From Sporolactobacillus spathodeae (GTDB lineage: Bacteria > Bacillota > Bacilli > Bacillales > Sporolactobacillaceae), in the NCBI RefSeq assembly GCF_016908935.1, contig NZ_JAFBEV010000004.1, positions 62,001 to 126,000 of the forward strand: a DNA stretch of 64,000 bases, read 5' to 3'. The notes beneath the pieces were generated by a model, which was not told the DNA's origin, did no database searches, and saw only the letters and a program-made list of their open reading frames with translations. Made by a program: the position numbers and the translations under genes. Shown piece after piece: positions 48,554 to 56,879 of the stretch (position 1 is its first letter; every line of letters starts with the position of its first letter).

Positions 48554-48865
48554 CTAAGGAAAAAAATCTTGAACGTGATGCCATAGACTGTATTCATGAA
48601 TCAATTCTCTAAACCATTCTTCATCTCTCGTTTGAAGCGCTAAGTCAATCAGATTCCCGATATCATCAGGAGATAAACCTGCATAGGTATACGCACAGAT
48701 CTCATTGTACTTAATGACTAAACATTGCAATCTCCTGTGATTTTCGCTCTTAATCACTTTCACTGTACATTTTTTCCTAATCACGTCATTGTGAATAATA
48801 TAGCCGATTATCTTATCTCTTACATATACAGCACCTATCCAATCACCAATGTCTATTTTCATCAT
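48554..48865 (-). CDS. Small protein with IDEAL-like C-terminal motif
   Basis: The 103-residue protein starts MMKIDIGDWIGAVYVRDK, a small beta-rich domain. It ends with LIDLALQTRDEEWFRELIHEY, which resembles the IDEAL motif (IDxAL...D...F..L...Y) found in several Bacillales regulatory adaptors such as ComK- and YpiB-type proteins. The ribosome site AGGTGATCT precedes two ATG codons (48865 and 48862). It is divergent from the DUF3892 gene. Function is unknown. Confidence 0.6.
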   Translation of the reverse strand: MMKIDIGDWIGAVYVRDKIIGYIIHNDVIRKKCTVKVIKSENHRRLQCLVIKYNEICAYTYAGLSPDDIGNLIDLALQTRDEEWFRELIHEYSLWHHVQDFFP

Positions 48866-48934
48866 AGATCACCTACTTATTTATGATTTTTCTTAAGATA
48901 AGAAGTATAATCAATTCAGAAGGAGGTGATACCA

Positions 48935-49204
48935 ATGGCCTATGAAATTAAAGCAATTCACCTTGATAATAGTTTTTCTCAATCAACAGAAAGTATTTCA
49001 AAAGTAAGGTTATCTGACGGGACCGTTGAAACTAAACAACAGGTTGTTAATTACATTGATCAGAATTTAGAATATTACTATACAACCTCTTACAACACCC
49101 GTGCAGATGTCGAATCTGTTCATCCATACAACAGGACACCATACATCAGGACAAAAGGAAATCAGACGACAAAAGATAACTTGTTAAGTTTGCCACAGTT
49201 TTAA
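48935..49204 (+). CDS. DUF3892-family protein
   Basis: The 89-residue protein begins MAYEIKAIHLDN and ends with VESVHPYNRTPYIRTKGNQTTKDNLLSLPQF, the pattern of the DUF3892 family (a small beta-rich domain ending RP(Y)IRT...DNLL.LP). The ATG at 48935 follows AGAAGGAGGTGATACCA, an unusually strong ribosome site. It is transcribed away from the neighbouring minus-strand orphan genes. No function is known for the family. Confidence 0.75.
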   Translation: MAYEIKAIHLDNSFSQSTESISKVRLSDGTVETKQQVVNYIDQNLEYYYTTSYNTRADVESVHPYNRTPYIRTKGNQTTKDNLLSLPQF

Positions 49205-49403
49205 AATATATTTCTTTTTGACCTGTTGCCGCAGGCCTTTTTTATTTATGATTTATTGCAATAAAAAAGCACCTTCTCAGATACCTTCTTTTCATAATCA
49301 TTTAAACATCGCAGGTGCGCCGTATTGGTTTAATTGCTTCCTCATTTACTGAATTTTTATCATTTTATTACTAAAATTGAACACCAAATGTGTGCGAGCA
49401 TAA

Positions 49404-49976
49404 AATATCACTTATCAGTCAGAACCTGAAATTTTTATCCCTATTTATAATCCAGTATTCGTTCAAAGAAAAGATTACAGATCTAATTCACGTGAGGCGT
49501 GGTTCACGTGTAAGATTGATGAAGCTTTTGCAAATGGACATTTAATCAATAAATTACCAAGTTTATTCGAAAGGGATTTTTATAATGTAAATGGATTTTC
49601 AATCAGAACGAAAAGAAGAATCAAATGGGTAGGAAGTAACCATTCAACAAAAGCAAAAAGTATGAAAAGGCTTTCTAATCTTCATAAACGTGTTCGGCAC
49701 CATATTGTTTACATTTCAGGAACTACAACTTCTTGGTATCTTAAAAGAGCTAATTTACCTAATAAATTAATAAATCGTTCATCATTGCCTCTAATATTTG
49801 CTGCTATGCATAGATTAAGTGAATTATCACGATACGAAAATATTTTGCTCTATAAACATTTAAACAGCCAGGAGAACTGGTTATTAACCCAGTTTATCGA
49901 ACTTTCACGTTTCCAGTTCATTGATGAAATATCATCCGAAATTACGGGACAAAAATTAATGAAAATTAAAATTTAA
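49404..49976 (+). pseudogene. C-terminal remnant of a YaaC-like protein
   Basis: An open frame of about 190 codons runs from a TAA at 49401 to the stop at 49976, but has no plausible start for its length; the first ATG is at 49662. The predicted residues ...FIPIYNPVFVQRKDYRSNSREAWF are continuous with a C-terminal part (SSLPLIFAAMHRLSELSRYENILLYKHLNSQENWLLTQFIELSRF). That part resembles the end of YaaC-family proteins. The family is about 300 residues, so the first third is missing. Codon use is AT-rich compared with the flanks. Confidence 0.5.
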
Positions 49977-50039
49977 TTTAGAAATAGGCCATAGCTATTT
50001 TATTTTTATTTATTTCTCATTTGCCCAGATCATGCATGA

Positions 50040-50336
50040 TTATACGCTAGGCTTGACCATTCCAATGAATTTTTCTATTTCTCCATGAGAAAACAATGCA
50101 ATTTCGCCATTATGTACACTTCTTTTTAACACTTCATCAGCTTGCACAGTGCGTGCATCCCCAATCTGTTTCCTGTCCACTTCTTTCCCCATGTTCTTTT
50201 TTATCCAGTGCATCATATTGAACAGCATCAATAAGCGTGGGATCCATTAGATAAACTCGTGCCCGTTCCGGAACCCGCCCTGACTTCATCCACTTTCTTT
50301 GCGCGTTCCAAATCTCTCTCTACCACTAGGTCCTGC
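50040..50336 (-). pseudogene. Frameshifted gene remnant, family not recognised
   Basis: Reading along the minus strand, protein-like segments continue from one frame to the next: QDLVVERDLERAKKVDEVRAGSG, then MDPTLIDAVQYDALDKKEHG, then KQIGDARTVQADEVLKRSVHNGEIALFSHGEIEKFIGMVKPSV (the last an open frame, 50040-50231). This looks like a decayed gene with two shifts. I cannot name the parent protein. Confidence 0.35.
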
Positions 50337-50370
50337 TTAAACCATCTGTTCCTCATTTTCAGCAACTACA

Positions 50371-50459
50371 CTTCGGTCGCACGCTTTCCTTTGTTAGACC
50401 GTGATCATCCTCAGTCAGTCGACAATCTGCGAGGCCCGTCCGGCACGCCATTCCTCCAA
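50371..50459 (-). repeat. Interspersed palindromic element, copy 11 (degenerate)
   Basis: It has diverged: CTTCGGTCGCACGC, then AATCTGCGAGGCCCGTCCGGCACGCC. It ends directly at the first of two 20-bp direct repeats that flank copy 12. Confidence 0.55.
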
Positions 50460-50631
50460 ATCACGTAACTTATTCGCTTATTAAGATAAACTTGGCTTTG
50501 CCAAGTCCTTTTTGCAACAATGCGCTCCGGTTGCTCGCTTGCCGCGGGCGCCGCGCGTCTCCTCAGACAAACTAGAATCTGCGGGGTCTCACCTGGCTCG
50601 CTTTTCCCGCAAAATCACGTAACTTATTCGC
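50458..50631. repeat. 20-bp direct repeats flanking palindromic copy 12
   Basis: AAATCACGTAACTTATTCGC occurs at 50458-50477 and exactly again at 50612-50631, with the palindromic element between them. This may be a duplication formed on insertion or by recombination. Confidence 0.85.
50486..50611 (-). repeat. Interspersed palindromic element, copy 12 (3' end truncated)
   Basis: It begins ACTTGGC-TTT-GCCAAGT and continues through GCCGCGGGCGCCGC...CTGCGGGGTCTCACCTGGCTCGCTTTTCCCGC. It stops there, without the second hairpin and right end. Confidence 0.88.
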
Positions 50632-50636
50632 AAGTA

Positions 50637-50682
50637 AAAAAAGAACTTCCGTACTCGGAATGAGTCGGAAGTTCTTGGAATT
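50637..50682 (-). terminator. Terminator after abrB
   Basis: AAGAACTTCCGACTC pairs across ATTC with GAGTACGGAAGTTCTT, followed by seven T on the minus strand. Confidence 0.92.
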
Positions 50683-50690
50683 ATTTTTGC

Positions 50691-50981
50691 TTAACCTTTG
50701 GCGTCTTCGCCGATATACTTTTCAATTTCGTCAACAACTTCTTTTGCTGCCTTGCGGCTCAAAATCAGTTTGCCGTTCGCTAAAACGAGGTTGTCCGGCG
50801 AGACTTCATTCGTAATCTGGCAAGCCATGGTCGGCACATACTTTTTGAAAATAATCCGTTCGTCTTCCGTGAAAATTTCCAACGGATCGCCTTCTTTAAT
50901 ATCCATCGTCCTTCTCAATTCAATCGGAATCACAACACGTCCCAGTTCATCGACTTTGCGTACAATCCCTGTTGATTTCAT
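50691..50981 (-). CDS. abrB: Transition-state regulator AbrB (or paralogue Abh)
   Basis: The 96-residue protein has the swapped-hairpin DNA-binding domain MKSTGIVRKVDELGRVVIPIELRRTMDIKEGDPLEIF at its N terminus and the AbrB-type C-terminal dimer domain (QITNEVSPDNLVLANGKLILS). AbrB represses post-exponential genes in Bacillus. The closest named match is AbrB, but Abh cannot be excluded. It is not in the usual metS neighbourhood; here it stands alone, with a terminator, between an acquired patch and minJ. Confidence 0.88.
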   Translation of the reverse strand: MKSTGIVRKVDELGRVVIPIELRRTMDIKEGDPLEIFTEDERIIFKKYVPTMACQITNEVSPDNLVLANGKLILSRKAAKEVVDEIEKYIGEDAKG

Positions 50982-51129
50982 CTCTGGTCAAAAGCTCCTC
51001 TCCTGCATTTTTTCCCTTTATAATTTTAAAAAAGATTCATTCCCGTCTCCGATGCGACCGCCGTCAGAGAACGCTGAAGCCCTTACATATCCAAATTTTT
51101 CTTTCTGTACATATTATTCGCAAATGCCC

Positions 51130-52332
51130 TCACGCTTTTGTACTTTCCACATGATTCCATTTGTCGGATTCTAGAAAAAGGAAGCCAATGCGGTGCCCGT
51201 CCCCTTCATGGATCGGTCCCTTCGCGATTCGCGGTTCGCCGAAGCGATCGACAACCATCAATTTACAATAAGCCGGCTGTTTCTGAAGGGCTTCATAAAA
51301 TTCGTATTCATTTTTAATTTTCTGATCATTGACAGAGATAATTTCTTCGCCTGGCTGAATATGCATCGCCTCACCTGGCGAATGCGGGATCACACCGATA
51401 ATCCGCACACCTTGATTCGGCTGTGTAAAATAAAAAGGACTTGTTTTTCTCAAATGATGGGCTCGGTAAACAAGCGCCAGGCGGGCAGCGAACGCCAGCA
51501 GACCGCCAAACGGAACAAGGAATGGAAGGCGGAGCCAGAGGGCTAGTGCTGTGCATACGATCAGTACGCCCGCAATCGCAACCAACCAGCGGGCAGCCGT
51601 CTGCACCGCCCGTTTAGGAAGCGTATGCGTGATCAGTTGCGCCAGTCCAATGCCGACTGGAAAAATCAAAAAACCAAATGCGGATCCGACATGCGGAAGA
51701 AATGGCCACGGACCAACTGCAGCGATCGAACCCGCCGATGGGTAAAGGACGAGCATCGGCGCGATCCAGAGTTGACTCGCTTCATGTGCCCCAACAATCC
51801 CGCCACGACGACTGTTAATCAGACGCGGCGATGTTTGGCGCGCGCCGCACCAAAGCACAAGCAGTGCCTCGCTCAAAGCGGCAACGGAAAGAAAACAGCC
51901 GAGTGAGATAAAATCAACACCGCGAATCTGAGCGATCCATTGATTGATCAATGGATAAGGTGTGCTGAGCGGCGGGCAAAGGAAAGCAAGAACCGCCGTC
52001 AAACCGCCGGCTATCGCCGGTGACAGAAAACGCAGTTGACCGGGTAGCATTGAGACCAGATAGCAGAGTCCCAAAAGGACAAACACACCCGGCTTAAGCG
52101 AAACACCCAGGGCGACAAGAACTACTGAGGCAAAGAATCCGGCTAGCAGACTCGGTGCAAGGCTACGAAAAATTGTGTTGAACATGCCGTACGCTTTTAC
52201 ATGAAACGAACGGCGTTCCCGCTTGACCCGTTGCGCGCTGAACAGAAACAAACCCGCAAGGAACAAATAAAGCATTGGATTGATGAAAAAAGAGACAATG
52301 CCCTGGAGCAAAGCTTTGAGTATATCTGCCAT
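51130..52332 (-). CDS. minJ: Cell-division topology protein MinJ
   Basis: The 400-residue protein has about eight N-terminal membrane helices and a C-terminal PDZ domain (NQGVRIIGVIPHSPGEAMHIQPGEEIISVNDQKI), the layout of MinJ (YvjD), which links DivIVA to MinD at the poles. The neighbours ctpB and ftsEX match the B. subtilis order; swrA, which lies next to minJ there, is absent. The start MADILKALL at 52332 follows GGGGGAATTCGGG. Confidence 0.87.
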   Translation of the reverse strand: MADILKALLQGIVSFFINPMLYLFLAGLFLFSAQRVKRERRSFHVKAYGMFNTIFRSLAPSLLAGFFASVVLVALGVSLKPGVFVLLGLCYLVSMLPGQLRFLSPAIAGGLTAVLAFLCPPLSTPYPLINQWIAQIRGVDFISLGCFLSVAALSEALLVLWCGARQTSPRLINSRRGGIVGAHEASQLWIAPMLVLYPSAGSIAAVGPWPFLPHVGSAFGFLIFPVGIGLAQLITHTLPKRAVQTAARWLVAIAGVLIVCTALALWLRLPFLVPFGGLLAFAARLALVYRAHHLRKTSPFYFTQPNQGVRIIGVIPHSPGEAMHIQPGEEIISVNDQKIKNEYEFYEALQKQPAYCKLMVVDRFGEPRIAKGPIHEGDGHRIGFLFLESDKWNHVESTKA

Positions 52333-52518
52333 CCCGAATTCCCCCAACAAGAACATTGCAAAAAATAACCTACCTTAAGAATACCGCAAAAAGCGTCAAA
52401 CTGTGAAATTTTTTATTCCTTTTGATGAACGATTTTTGACGAATTAGCATAAATTTTCGAATTGCACTGCGATGAAACCCACTTACATAACTTATCTTGA
52501 ATTGAGAGGAAAATTTAG

Positions 52519-52671
52519 CTTGGTCAAATCGTTTTTGCAGCAAATACGCTTCGGTCACTCGCTTGCCGCGGGCGCCGCGCGTCTCCTCAAACAAGCTGGA
52601 ATCTGTGGGGGCTCACTTGGCTCGCTGCTCCCAGGCGTCTCGCACCTGCGCTCTATTTTTTCGCAAAAATC
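52519..52671 (-). repeat. Interspersed palindromic element, copy 13
   Basis: It contains TACGCTTCGGTCACTCGCTTGCCGCGGGC..., a conserved loop, CTCAC-TT-GGCTCGC and the hairpin CAGG...CCTG, and ends CTATTTTTTCGCAAAAAT. It lies between ctpB and minJ. Confidence 0.88.
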
Positions 52672-52679
52672 ATATAAAA

Positions 52680-52714
52680 AAATGAACCGCCCAGCATCGG
52701 ACGGTTCGCCAAAT
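52680..52714 (-). terminator. Terminator after ctpB
   Basis: GAACCGTCCG...CGGTTC followed by ATTTTTTT on the minus strand. Confidence 0.75.
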
Positions 52715-52740
52715 TTTCTATTGATTTTTAACGAGAAGCC

Positions 52741-54207
52741 TTATTTTAATTCCTTCATGATTTCCTGCTCGGCCACATGGAGCTGGCGGTCGTTTTTCTT
52801 ATCGGAAATCGCCTTGATGGTCGCCGCTTGAAGCGCCGAAGCCGTTTGACGATTGATCGTACCTGTTACCGCAAGCTTGGTCTTCGCCTGGAAAGCTTTC
52901 ACAGCCTGCTGCGTCTGTTTGCTGAAATAGCCGTCGGTCCGTTTCGGATTAAACCCTGCCGCAAGCAACATTTTCTGCGCGTTGGCAATAGCCGTACTGT
53001 TCTCATCGAATTTCAGTACCTGACCCTTCTTAAGCGTTACGGGCATCGCATTGAAATAAGACGGTTGCTCCACCTTGATCGTCGGCTGAAGGCCTTTATG
53101 ATGGATCCAGTCGCCGTTCGGCGTCAGCCACTTGTCAGTGGTCAACTTCAATTCACTCTTATCGGACAGCTCAATGCCCTGCTGAACCGTACCTTTGCCG
53201 AATGACTTCACGCCGATCAGCGGATATCCAGCCGCTTGATTGAGCGCACCGGAAAGAATTTCTGCCGCCGAAGCGCTACCGCCGTCGATCAGATCGACGA
53301 TCGGATAACTTTTCTTCGTCTTTAGCGTCGAGTAGAACGGATGCTTTTTGCCCGAACGATCCTGAATCTGAACAATTGGCTTCTGATCCGGAATCAGCGA
53401 ATTGCCGATCTTCTCAACGGCCTGCAGATAACCGCCTGGATCGCCGCGAACATCGATAATCAGCCCTTTCATTTGCTGATCTTCCAGAGCTTTCAGTGCC
53501 TTGGCAAATTCCTGATCGGTATTTTCGTTAAACTGCGTAATCGCAATATAGCCAATCGCTTTGCCGCTTTGATGCAGCATTTCATAATTGACCGTGCGAA
53601 TCGGAATCGTGTCCCGTTTAATATTAAAAGTCATCTCATTGCTGACGCCGGGCCGTTTGATCATCAGCTTGACGGTTGTTCCTTTTTTGCCGCGGATTTT
53701 GTCAACAGCCTGGTTTACGTCCATTCCCGCCGTCGACATGCCATTGATCTGGACAATCTGGTCATTCGGCTTCAGGCCAGCCTTCGCAGCAGGTGATCCC
53801 TTGATCGGTGAAACGATACTGATCGCGCTGCCGACTTTCTGCACTTCAGCGCCGATTCCTTGGAAAGAGGAGGAAAGCGACTGCGTGAAGCTGCTCGCCG
53901 TTTTTGCATCCATATAACTCGAGAATGGGTCATTGAGTGCATCAATCATACCTTTTATCGCGCCGTCATACAGCTTCGTGCTGCTGACTTTGCGGAAATA
54001 ATCTTTTTCAATCAAATCATGAATCGCTTGAATTTTGGCGGCGCTGTCGCCAGTCACTTCTGTACTTGTGGTAACAGATTGACGCTGCGGCGCTGCCGCT
54101 TGATTCTGGCTGCCTGCGAAACTGAAGGCCGCGTAACCGCCCGCGACGCCAACGATCAGCGCAAGCGCCATAAGAAGCGCGACAACTTTGCCGCTGAATT
54201 TTTTCAT
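52741..54207 (-). CDS. ctpB: Carboxy-terminal processing protease CtpB
   Basis: The 488-residue exported S41 peptidase has an N-terminal signal anchor (residues 7-30), a PDZ domain (about residues 112-195), the catalytic core with Ser313 (GGSASAAEI), Lys338 (SFGKGT) and Gln342, and a C-terminal peptidoglycan-binding domain (about residues 400-465). In B. subtilis CtpB cleaves SpoIVFA to trigger sigma-K during sporulation. The start MKKFSGKVV at 54207 follows AAGGAGG. Its presence suggests a spore former. Confidence 0.93.
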   Translation of the reverse strand: MKKFSGKVVALLMALALIVGVAGGYAAFSFAGSQNQAAAPQRQSVTTSTEVTGDSAAKIQAIHDLIEKDYFRKVSSTKLYDGAIKGMIDALNDPFSSYMDAKTASSFTQSLSSSFQGIGAEVQKVGSAISIVSPIKGSPAAKAGLKPNDQIVQINGMSTAGMDVNQAVDKIRGKKGTTVKLMIKRPGVSNEMTFNIKRDTIPIRTVNYEMLHQSGKAIGYIAITQFNENTDQEFAKALKALEDQQMKGLIIDVRGDPGGYLQAVEKIGNSLIPDQKPIVQIQDRSGKKHPFYSTLKTKKSYPIVDLIDGGSASAAEILSGALNQAAGYPLIGVKSFGKGTVQQGIELSDKSELKLTTDKWLTPNGDWIHHKGLQPTIKVEQPSYFNAMPVTLKKGQVLKFDENSTAIANAQKMLLAAGFNPKRTDGYFSKQTQQAVKAFQAKTKLAVTGTINRQTASALQAATIKAISDKKNDRQLHVAEQEIMKELK

Positions 54208-54353
54208 AAAACTTCCTCCTTGACAACAAATGGCCTTTGGTCTACTTATCATACCGCATGCCGACCTGTTTGTCTTGTCCGCGTCGTTTACAAGACGGCT
54301 TGATTTTCATAACATCGGCAGAAATGAGTAAAAAAATTCCTCAGCACTTAGAA

Positions 54354-54471
54354 AAACTTGGCGCAGCCGAGTCTTTTTTGCAAAAATTACGCTTCGGCTG
54401 CTCGCTTGCCACGGGCGATCCGTGAGCCTCCTCAGACAGGCGTCTCGCGCCTGCACTGCATTTTTGACTGA
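54354..54471 (-). repeat. Interspersed palindromic element, copy 14 (internal deletion)
   Basis: The 5' hairpin, left end and GGGCGATCCGTGAGCCTCCTCAGACAGG are present. The sequence then jumps to CGTCTCGCGCCTGCACTGCATTTTT, losing the 3' arms. Confidence 0.85.
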
Positions 54472-54502
54472 AATCAGATACATTTTTTTGAACAAATAAC
54501 GT

Positions 54503-54535
54503 AAAAAGATCCTCCACGGCGGAAGGATCTTTTAA
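54503..54535. terminator. Hairpin terminator between ftsX and ctpB
   Basis: AAAAGATCCTTCCGCC-GTGG-AGGATCTTTT is symmetrical, with A/T runs on both sides, and could act in either direction. It most likely ends ftsEX on the minus strand. Confidence 0.7.
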
Positions 54536-54587
54536 TAATTTGGCTCTCTTAAAGTCTTTTGTTGTTTTTAATCAACTATTTTTTCAT

Positions 54588-54678
54588 GTGTTCGCTTGCC
54601 GCCTCGTACCGGCAAAAGTCTGCGGGGTCTCGCCAGCACGCTGTTTCCGCAGGCGTCTCACACATTTATTTTTTGTCA
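54588..54678 (-). repeat. Interspersed palindromic element, copy 15 (internal deletion)
   Basis: TGTTCGCTTGCCGCC, then GTACCGGCAAAAGTCTGCGGGGTCTCGCCAGCACGC and the hairpin region to ACATTTATTTTTTGTCAG. Part of the 5' arms is missing. Confidence 0.75.
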
Positions 54679-54706
54679 GAAGAACAAAATTAAGATGAAA
54701 CGATGC

Positions 54707-55600
54707 TTATATTTTTAGAAATTTACGAATTGAGCTGAGGCTACCCCAGACACCAATCGCGGCGCCAAGCAAGAGAAGCATCATGCTGAGATTGACCGCC
54801 ATCGTCTGATAAGGAATCAGCTGAATCAACATTGCAGACAAGCTGACGCTCATCGTGTAATAAGCGTAATGGTAAACAATCATAACCACGAGAATCGGAA
54901 TGATTGCCCCGATCACACCCATGGCGAGTCCTTCAATAAAATAAGGCCAGCGAACGTAAGCATTGGTCGCCCCGACCAGTTTCATAATTTCAATTTCCTT
55001 GCGGCGGGCAACAATCGTCAGCTTGATTGTATTGGCAATTAGAAAAATCGATGTAAAAAGCAGACCGATAATCAGCACAATGCCGACGTTACGCGCGATG
55101 CTGATCACTTTAAACATCTTTTCCACAGTGCCTTTGCCGTAACGGACGTCAGAGACATTCGGCAATTGCTTGGCTGCCGCGGCCACTTTGATAGTATCGA
55201 GTGGCTGGCGTGTTTTCAGAATAAATGAGTTCGGCAGCGGATTTTCCTTTTGCAAATCGCTGAATGTTGTCTTGTCATTGCCAAGACTCTTGAGCAGCTC
55301 ATTGAGTCCTTGCTTCTTCGACTTAAATTCAACGGATTGCACGTTTTTGATTTGTTTCAGCTGCTGCCCCAAATGCGCTTGATCCGCTTGAGTCGCCGAC
55401 TGCGCGACATACACATTAACTTGGACGTTGCTTTCCAGATCGCCGGCGATTTTATTCAAATTGAACATAACCATCATGAACAAGCCGACCAAGACGAGCG
55501 ACACCGTGACGGCACTCACGGAAGCAAACGTCATCCAGCCATTACGTCCAAGGCTTTTGAAGCTCTCACTGACGTGATGTTTCAAAGTCCTAAGCTTCAT
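54707..55600 (-). CDS. ftsX: Cell-division protein FtsX
   Basis: The 297-residue ABC-transporter-like permease has four membrane helices, an extracellular loop of about 110 residues (NVQVNVYVAQ...YGKGTVEKMF) and the conserved start [31 protein letters not shown]. With FtsE it activates the peptidoglycan hydrolase CwlO in Bacillus. The ATG at 55600 overlaps the end of ftsE by 11 bp and gives the length seen in B. subtilis; ATGs at 55606 and upstream are less likely. Confidence 0.94.
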   Translation of the reverse strand: MKLRTLKHHVSESFKSLGRNGWMTFASVSAVTVSLVLVGLFMMVMFNLNKIAGDLESNVQVNVYVAQSATQADQAHLGQQLKQIKNVQSVEFKSKKQGLNELLKSLGNDKTTFSDLQKENPLPNSFILKTRQPLDTIKVAAAAKQLPNVSDVRYGKGTVEKMFKVISIARNVGIVLIIGLLFTSIFLIANTIKLTIVARRKEIEIMKLVGATNAYVRWPYFIEGLAMGVIGAIIPILVVMIVYHYAYYTMSVSLSAMLIQLIPYQTMAVNLSMMLLLLGAAIGVWGSLSSIRKFLKI

Positions 55601-56285
55601 AACCATAGTCTCCTTCCTCTTCATCGCGAACAATCATGCCGCCTTCAAGCGCAATCACGCGGTGCTTCAGTTTATTGACGATTTCGCGGTTATGCGTCGC
55701 CATCACGATCGTTGTCCCTTGATCATTGATTCGCGTGAAGACATCCATAATCTGCCAGGACGTTTCCGGATCCAAGTTTCCGGTTGGTTCATCGGCAATC
55801 AGGACCGGTGGCCGATTGCAGATCGAACGGGCAATCGATACACGCTGCTGCTCGCCGCCAGAGAGCTGATCGGGGAACGAGCGCATTTTATGCTTCAGTC
55901 CGACAAGGTCGAGCACTTCCATGACGCGTTTTTTAATCAGGCGCGGATGTTCCTCTATCACCTCAAGGGCGAACGCCACATTTTCATAGACCGTCATTTT
56001 CGGCAGCAACCGGAAATCCTGAAAAACGACACCAATCTTGCGGCGGAAATACGGAACCTGACGATCTTTCAACGTGGCGATATTTTTGTGATTGATAAAA
56101 ATTTTGCCTTTCGTCGGCTTCAATTCTCTGAAAATCATTTTAATGAAAGTCGATTTCCCGGCACCACTCTGCCCGACCACATAGACGAATTCGCCCTGTT
56201 TGACCGACAAATCGACGCCATTTAGCGCCATCACGCCATTGGGATAGGCCTTCCAGACGTTTTGCATCAATATCATGTCTTCCAT
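55590..56285 (-). CDS. ftsE: Cell-division ATP-binding protein FtsE
   Basis: The 231-residue ABC ATPase has Walker [10 protein letters not shown], the signature [14 protein letters not shown], Walker [14 protein letters not shown] and the His-switch ATHNREIV. It partners FtsX and is upstream of it with overlap. The cytochrome gene cccB, which precedes ftsE in B. subtilis, is absent; instead there is a 594-bp gap. Confidence 0.96.
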   Translation of the reverse strand: MEDMILMQNVWKAYPNGVMALNGVDLSVKQGEFVYVVGQSGAGKSTFIKMIFRELKPTKGKIFINHKNIATLKDRQVPYFRRKIGVVFQDFRLLPKMTVYENVAFALEVIEEHPRLIKKRVMEVLDLVGLKHKMRSFPDQLSGGEQQRVSIARSICNRPPVLIADEPTGNLDPETSWQIMDVFTRINDQGTTIVMATHNREIVNKLKHRVIALEGGMIVRDEEEGDYGYEA

Positions 56286-56788
56286 AAGTCTTAGTCCCCC
56301 ATGCCCCTCTTTTTATTCAATGTCATTCGACAGATTTCTCACGTTATCAATTATTCAATGATTGCTTTGCGCCAACCCGCCTGATCGCACGCAGCGCACA
56401 GGTCCGCGGTTGCACAAGTTTCATTATACCATTCCCGCCTCGCGCTTTCCGAGAGAAAATTATTACATTTAAATTTCAAAATGTGCGATTTTTTGTAAAA
56501 AATCGTCGATTGATGGCGGATGATGAAAAATTATTTCGGCTTTGTTAACACGCAAACTTAAGGTTGGCCTGTAAAAACAGGGCTTAGGATACAGGGTCCT
56601 GGCACAACGAGACAAAGCTCGGGACGATCTTCCAATTTTTGGGCTGTGATTGAATGCAATCTATAGGCTGTTTAATGCGCTAAATGACCATTTTTAATAA
56701 AAGCGGCATTCAACGAACGAAAAGCGTGCCACAACTAACGAAAGCGCCGCTTAACTAACGAAAGCGCCGCTTAATCCTTCTAAATTCA
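56286..56788. other. Gap upstream of ftsE with short tandem repeats at its far end
   Basis: No gene is seen. Bases 56711-56776 hold repeats of about 20 bp, ACTAACGAAAGCGCCGCTTA twice in tandem plus degenerate neighbours (CAACGAACGAAAAGCG). The rest shows nothing I can name. Confidence 0.55.
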
Positions 56789-56835
56789 CTCAAAAAATCC
56801 GCCTTGTTCCAATCGAACAGGCGGATTTTCTCTAA
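56789..56835 (-). terminator. Terminator after the YitT-family gene
   Basis: AAAATCCGCCTGTTCGATTGGAACAAGGCGGATTTTTT forms a stem (two arms AAAATCCGCCTGTTC and GAACAAGGCGGATTTT) with a T run, minus strand. Confidence 0.85.
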
Positions 56836-56879
56836 ATAGGAAGCTTTCCAGCGCGCCGGAAAGCCTCAGCCTTTCATTT

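Noticed and set aside
49205-49403. Separate gene between the DUF3892 gene and the YaaC-like remnant
   Set aside because: Only short frames without ribosome sites are present; a weak CCTG...CAGG hairpin with a T run could be the DUF3892 terminator but the stem is only 4-5 bp.
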